From NCBI RefSeq assembly GCF_003444775.1, contig NZ_CP021081.1:1476001-1540000 (forward strand): a stretch of 64,000 bases of DNA, in the 5' to 3' direction. Shown here one piece after another: positions 63,939 through 64,000 of this stretch. The DNA comes from Deinococcus ficus (GTDB lineage Bacteria; Deinococcota; Deinococci; Deinococcales; Deinococcaceae). Each line of letters opens with the position of its first letter. The stretch's first letter is position 1. The notes under the pieces were generated by a model, which made no database searches, had not been told where the DNA came from, and was given only the letters and a program-made list of their open reading frames with translations. Position numbers and translations under genes: made by a program.

Positions 63939-64000
63939 ATGTCGAAAGTCCGTATTTACACTCTCGCCAAGGAACTTGGCGTGGACAACCACAAGATGCT
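63939..64000 (+). CDS. infB: Translation initiation factor IF-2, first codons only
   Basis: The last 62 bases encode MSKVRIYTLAKELGVDNHKM and beyond, the IF2_N helical module typical of bacterial IF-2 N-termini. CCGGAGG lies six bases before the ATG. The gene continues past the window edge. Confidence 0.9.
   Translation, partial: MSKVRIYTLAKELGVDNHKM

Overview
The window is high-GC bacterial chromosome, almost certainly from the genus Deinococcus. The evidence is the very high GC content, the frequent GTG and TTG starts, the many start codons that sit 6-9 bases after a TANNNT -10 box (leaderless transcription), and the gene content: an archaeal-type AspRS, a Thermus-like LysZ kinase, FemX and a PlsY-containing fusion. 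No phage, insertion sequence, CRISPR array, tRNA or rRNA was seen. It reads as core chromosome with two decayed genes.

Layout. 1-5.3 kb: argJ (cut by the left edge), a GMC oxidoreductase, a small exported protein, a Ser/Thr kinase and holA. 5.3-10.5 kb: acyl-CoA dehydrogenase, DinB-like protein, FAH-family enzyme, CRP/FNR regulator, an ABC ATPase and an Old Yellow Enzyme. 10.6-11.0 kb: a frameshifted GNAT relic. 11.0-14.4 kb: a three-gene ABC-2 exporter plus a membrane protein. 14.6-16.5 kb: a split chromate-type transporter and a hydrolase. 16.6-18.1 kb: aspS2 with a leader that looks like an amino-acid attenuator. 18.2-19.6 kb: a CitE-like/MaoC-like pair. 19.6-25.1 kb: aroE and two coupled sensor kinases. 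25.3-28.6 kb: phoH-ybeY-dgkA, a GNAT enzyme and an unknown. 28.7-33.2 kb: ctpA, then ftsE-ftsX-envC-like. 33.3-36.0 kb: rpsP-khpA-rimM-trmD and a LON-domain protein. 36.0-43.5 kb: femX, a SurA/PrsA-type isomerase, ilvD, an astacin-like lipoprotein, a second acyl-CoA dehydrogenase and two small genes. 43.5-49.4 kb: mreB, fabZ, an LptF/G permease, a lipid glycosyltransferase, a polysaccharide deacetylase and a methyltransferase. 49.5-54.7 kb: PfkB kinase, rsmA, a TPR protein, nnrDE and a PATAN/DUF4388 protein. 54.7-60.5 kb: the PlsY-acyl-ACP-reductase fusion, ispH, a nonsense-mutated DUF1294 gene, lysZ, a small unknown and an HtrA lipoprotein. 60.5-64 kb: an S1 protein, minC, rimP-nusA-ylxR and the first codons of infB.

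The two best leads are regulatory and biochemical. Upstream of aspS2 lies a leaderless 13-codon ORF encoding [13 protein letters not shown]. It is followed by mutually exclusive antiterminator and terminator hairpins, as in classical amino-acid attenuation, here keyed to Asn and Asp. At 54.8 kb a PlsY-like acyltransferase is fused to a full-length domain resembling cyanobacterial acyl-ACP reductase with its catalytic Cys. This is a plausible source of fatty aldehyde in an organism whose phospholipids carry alkylamines.
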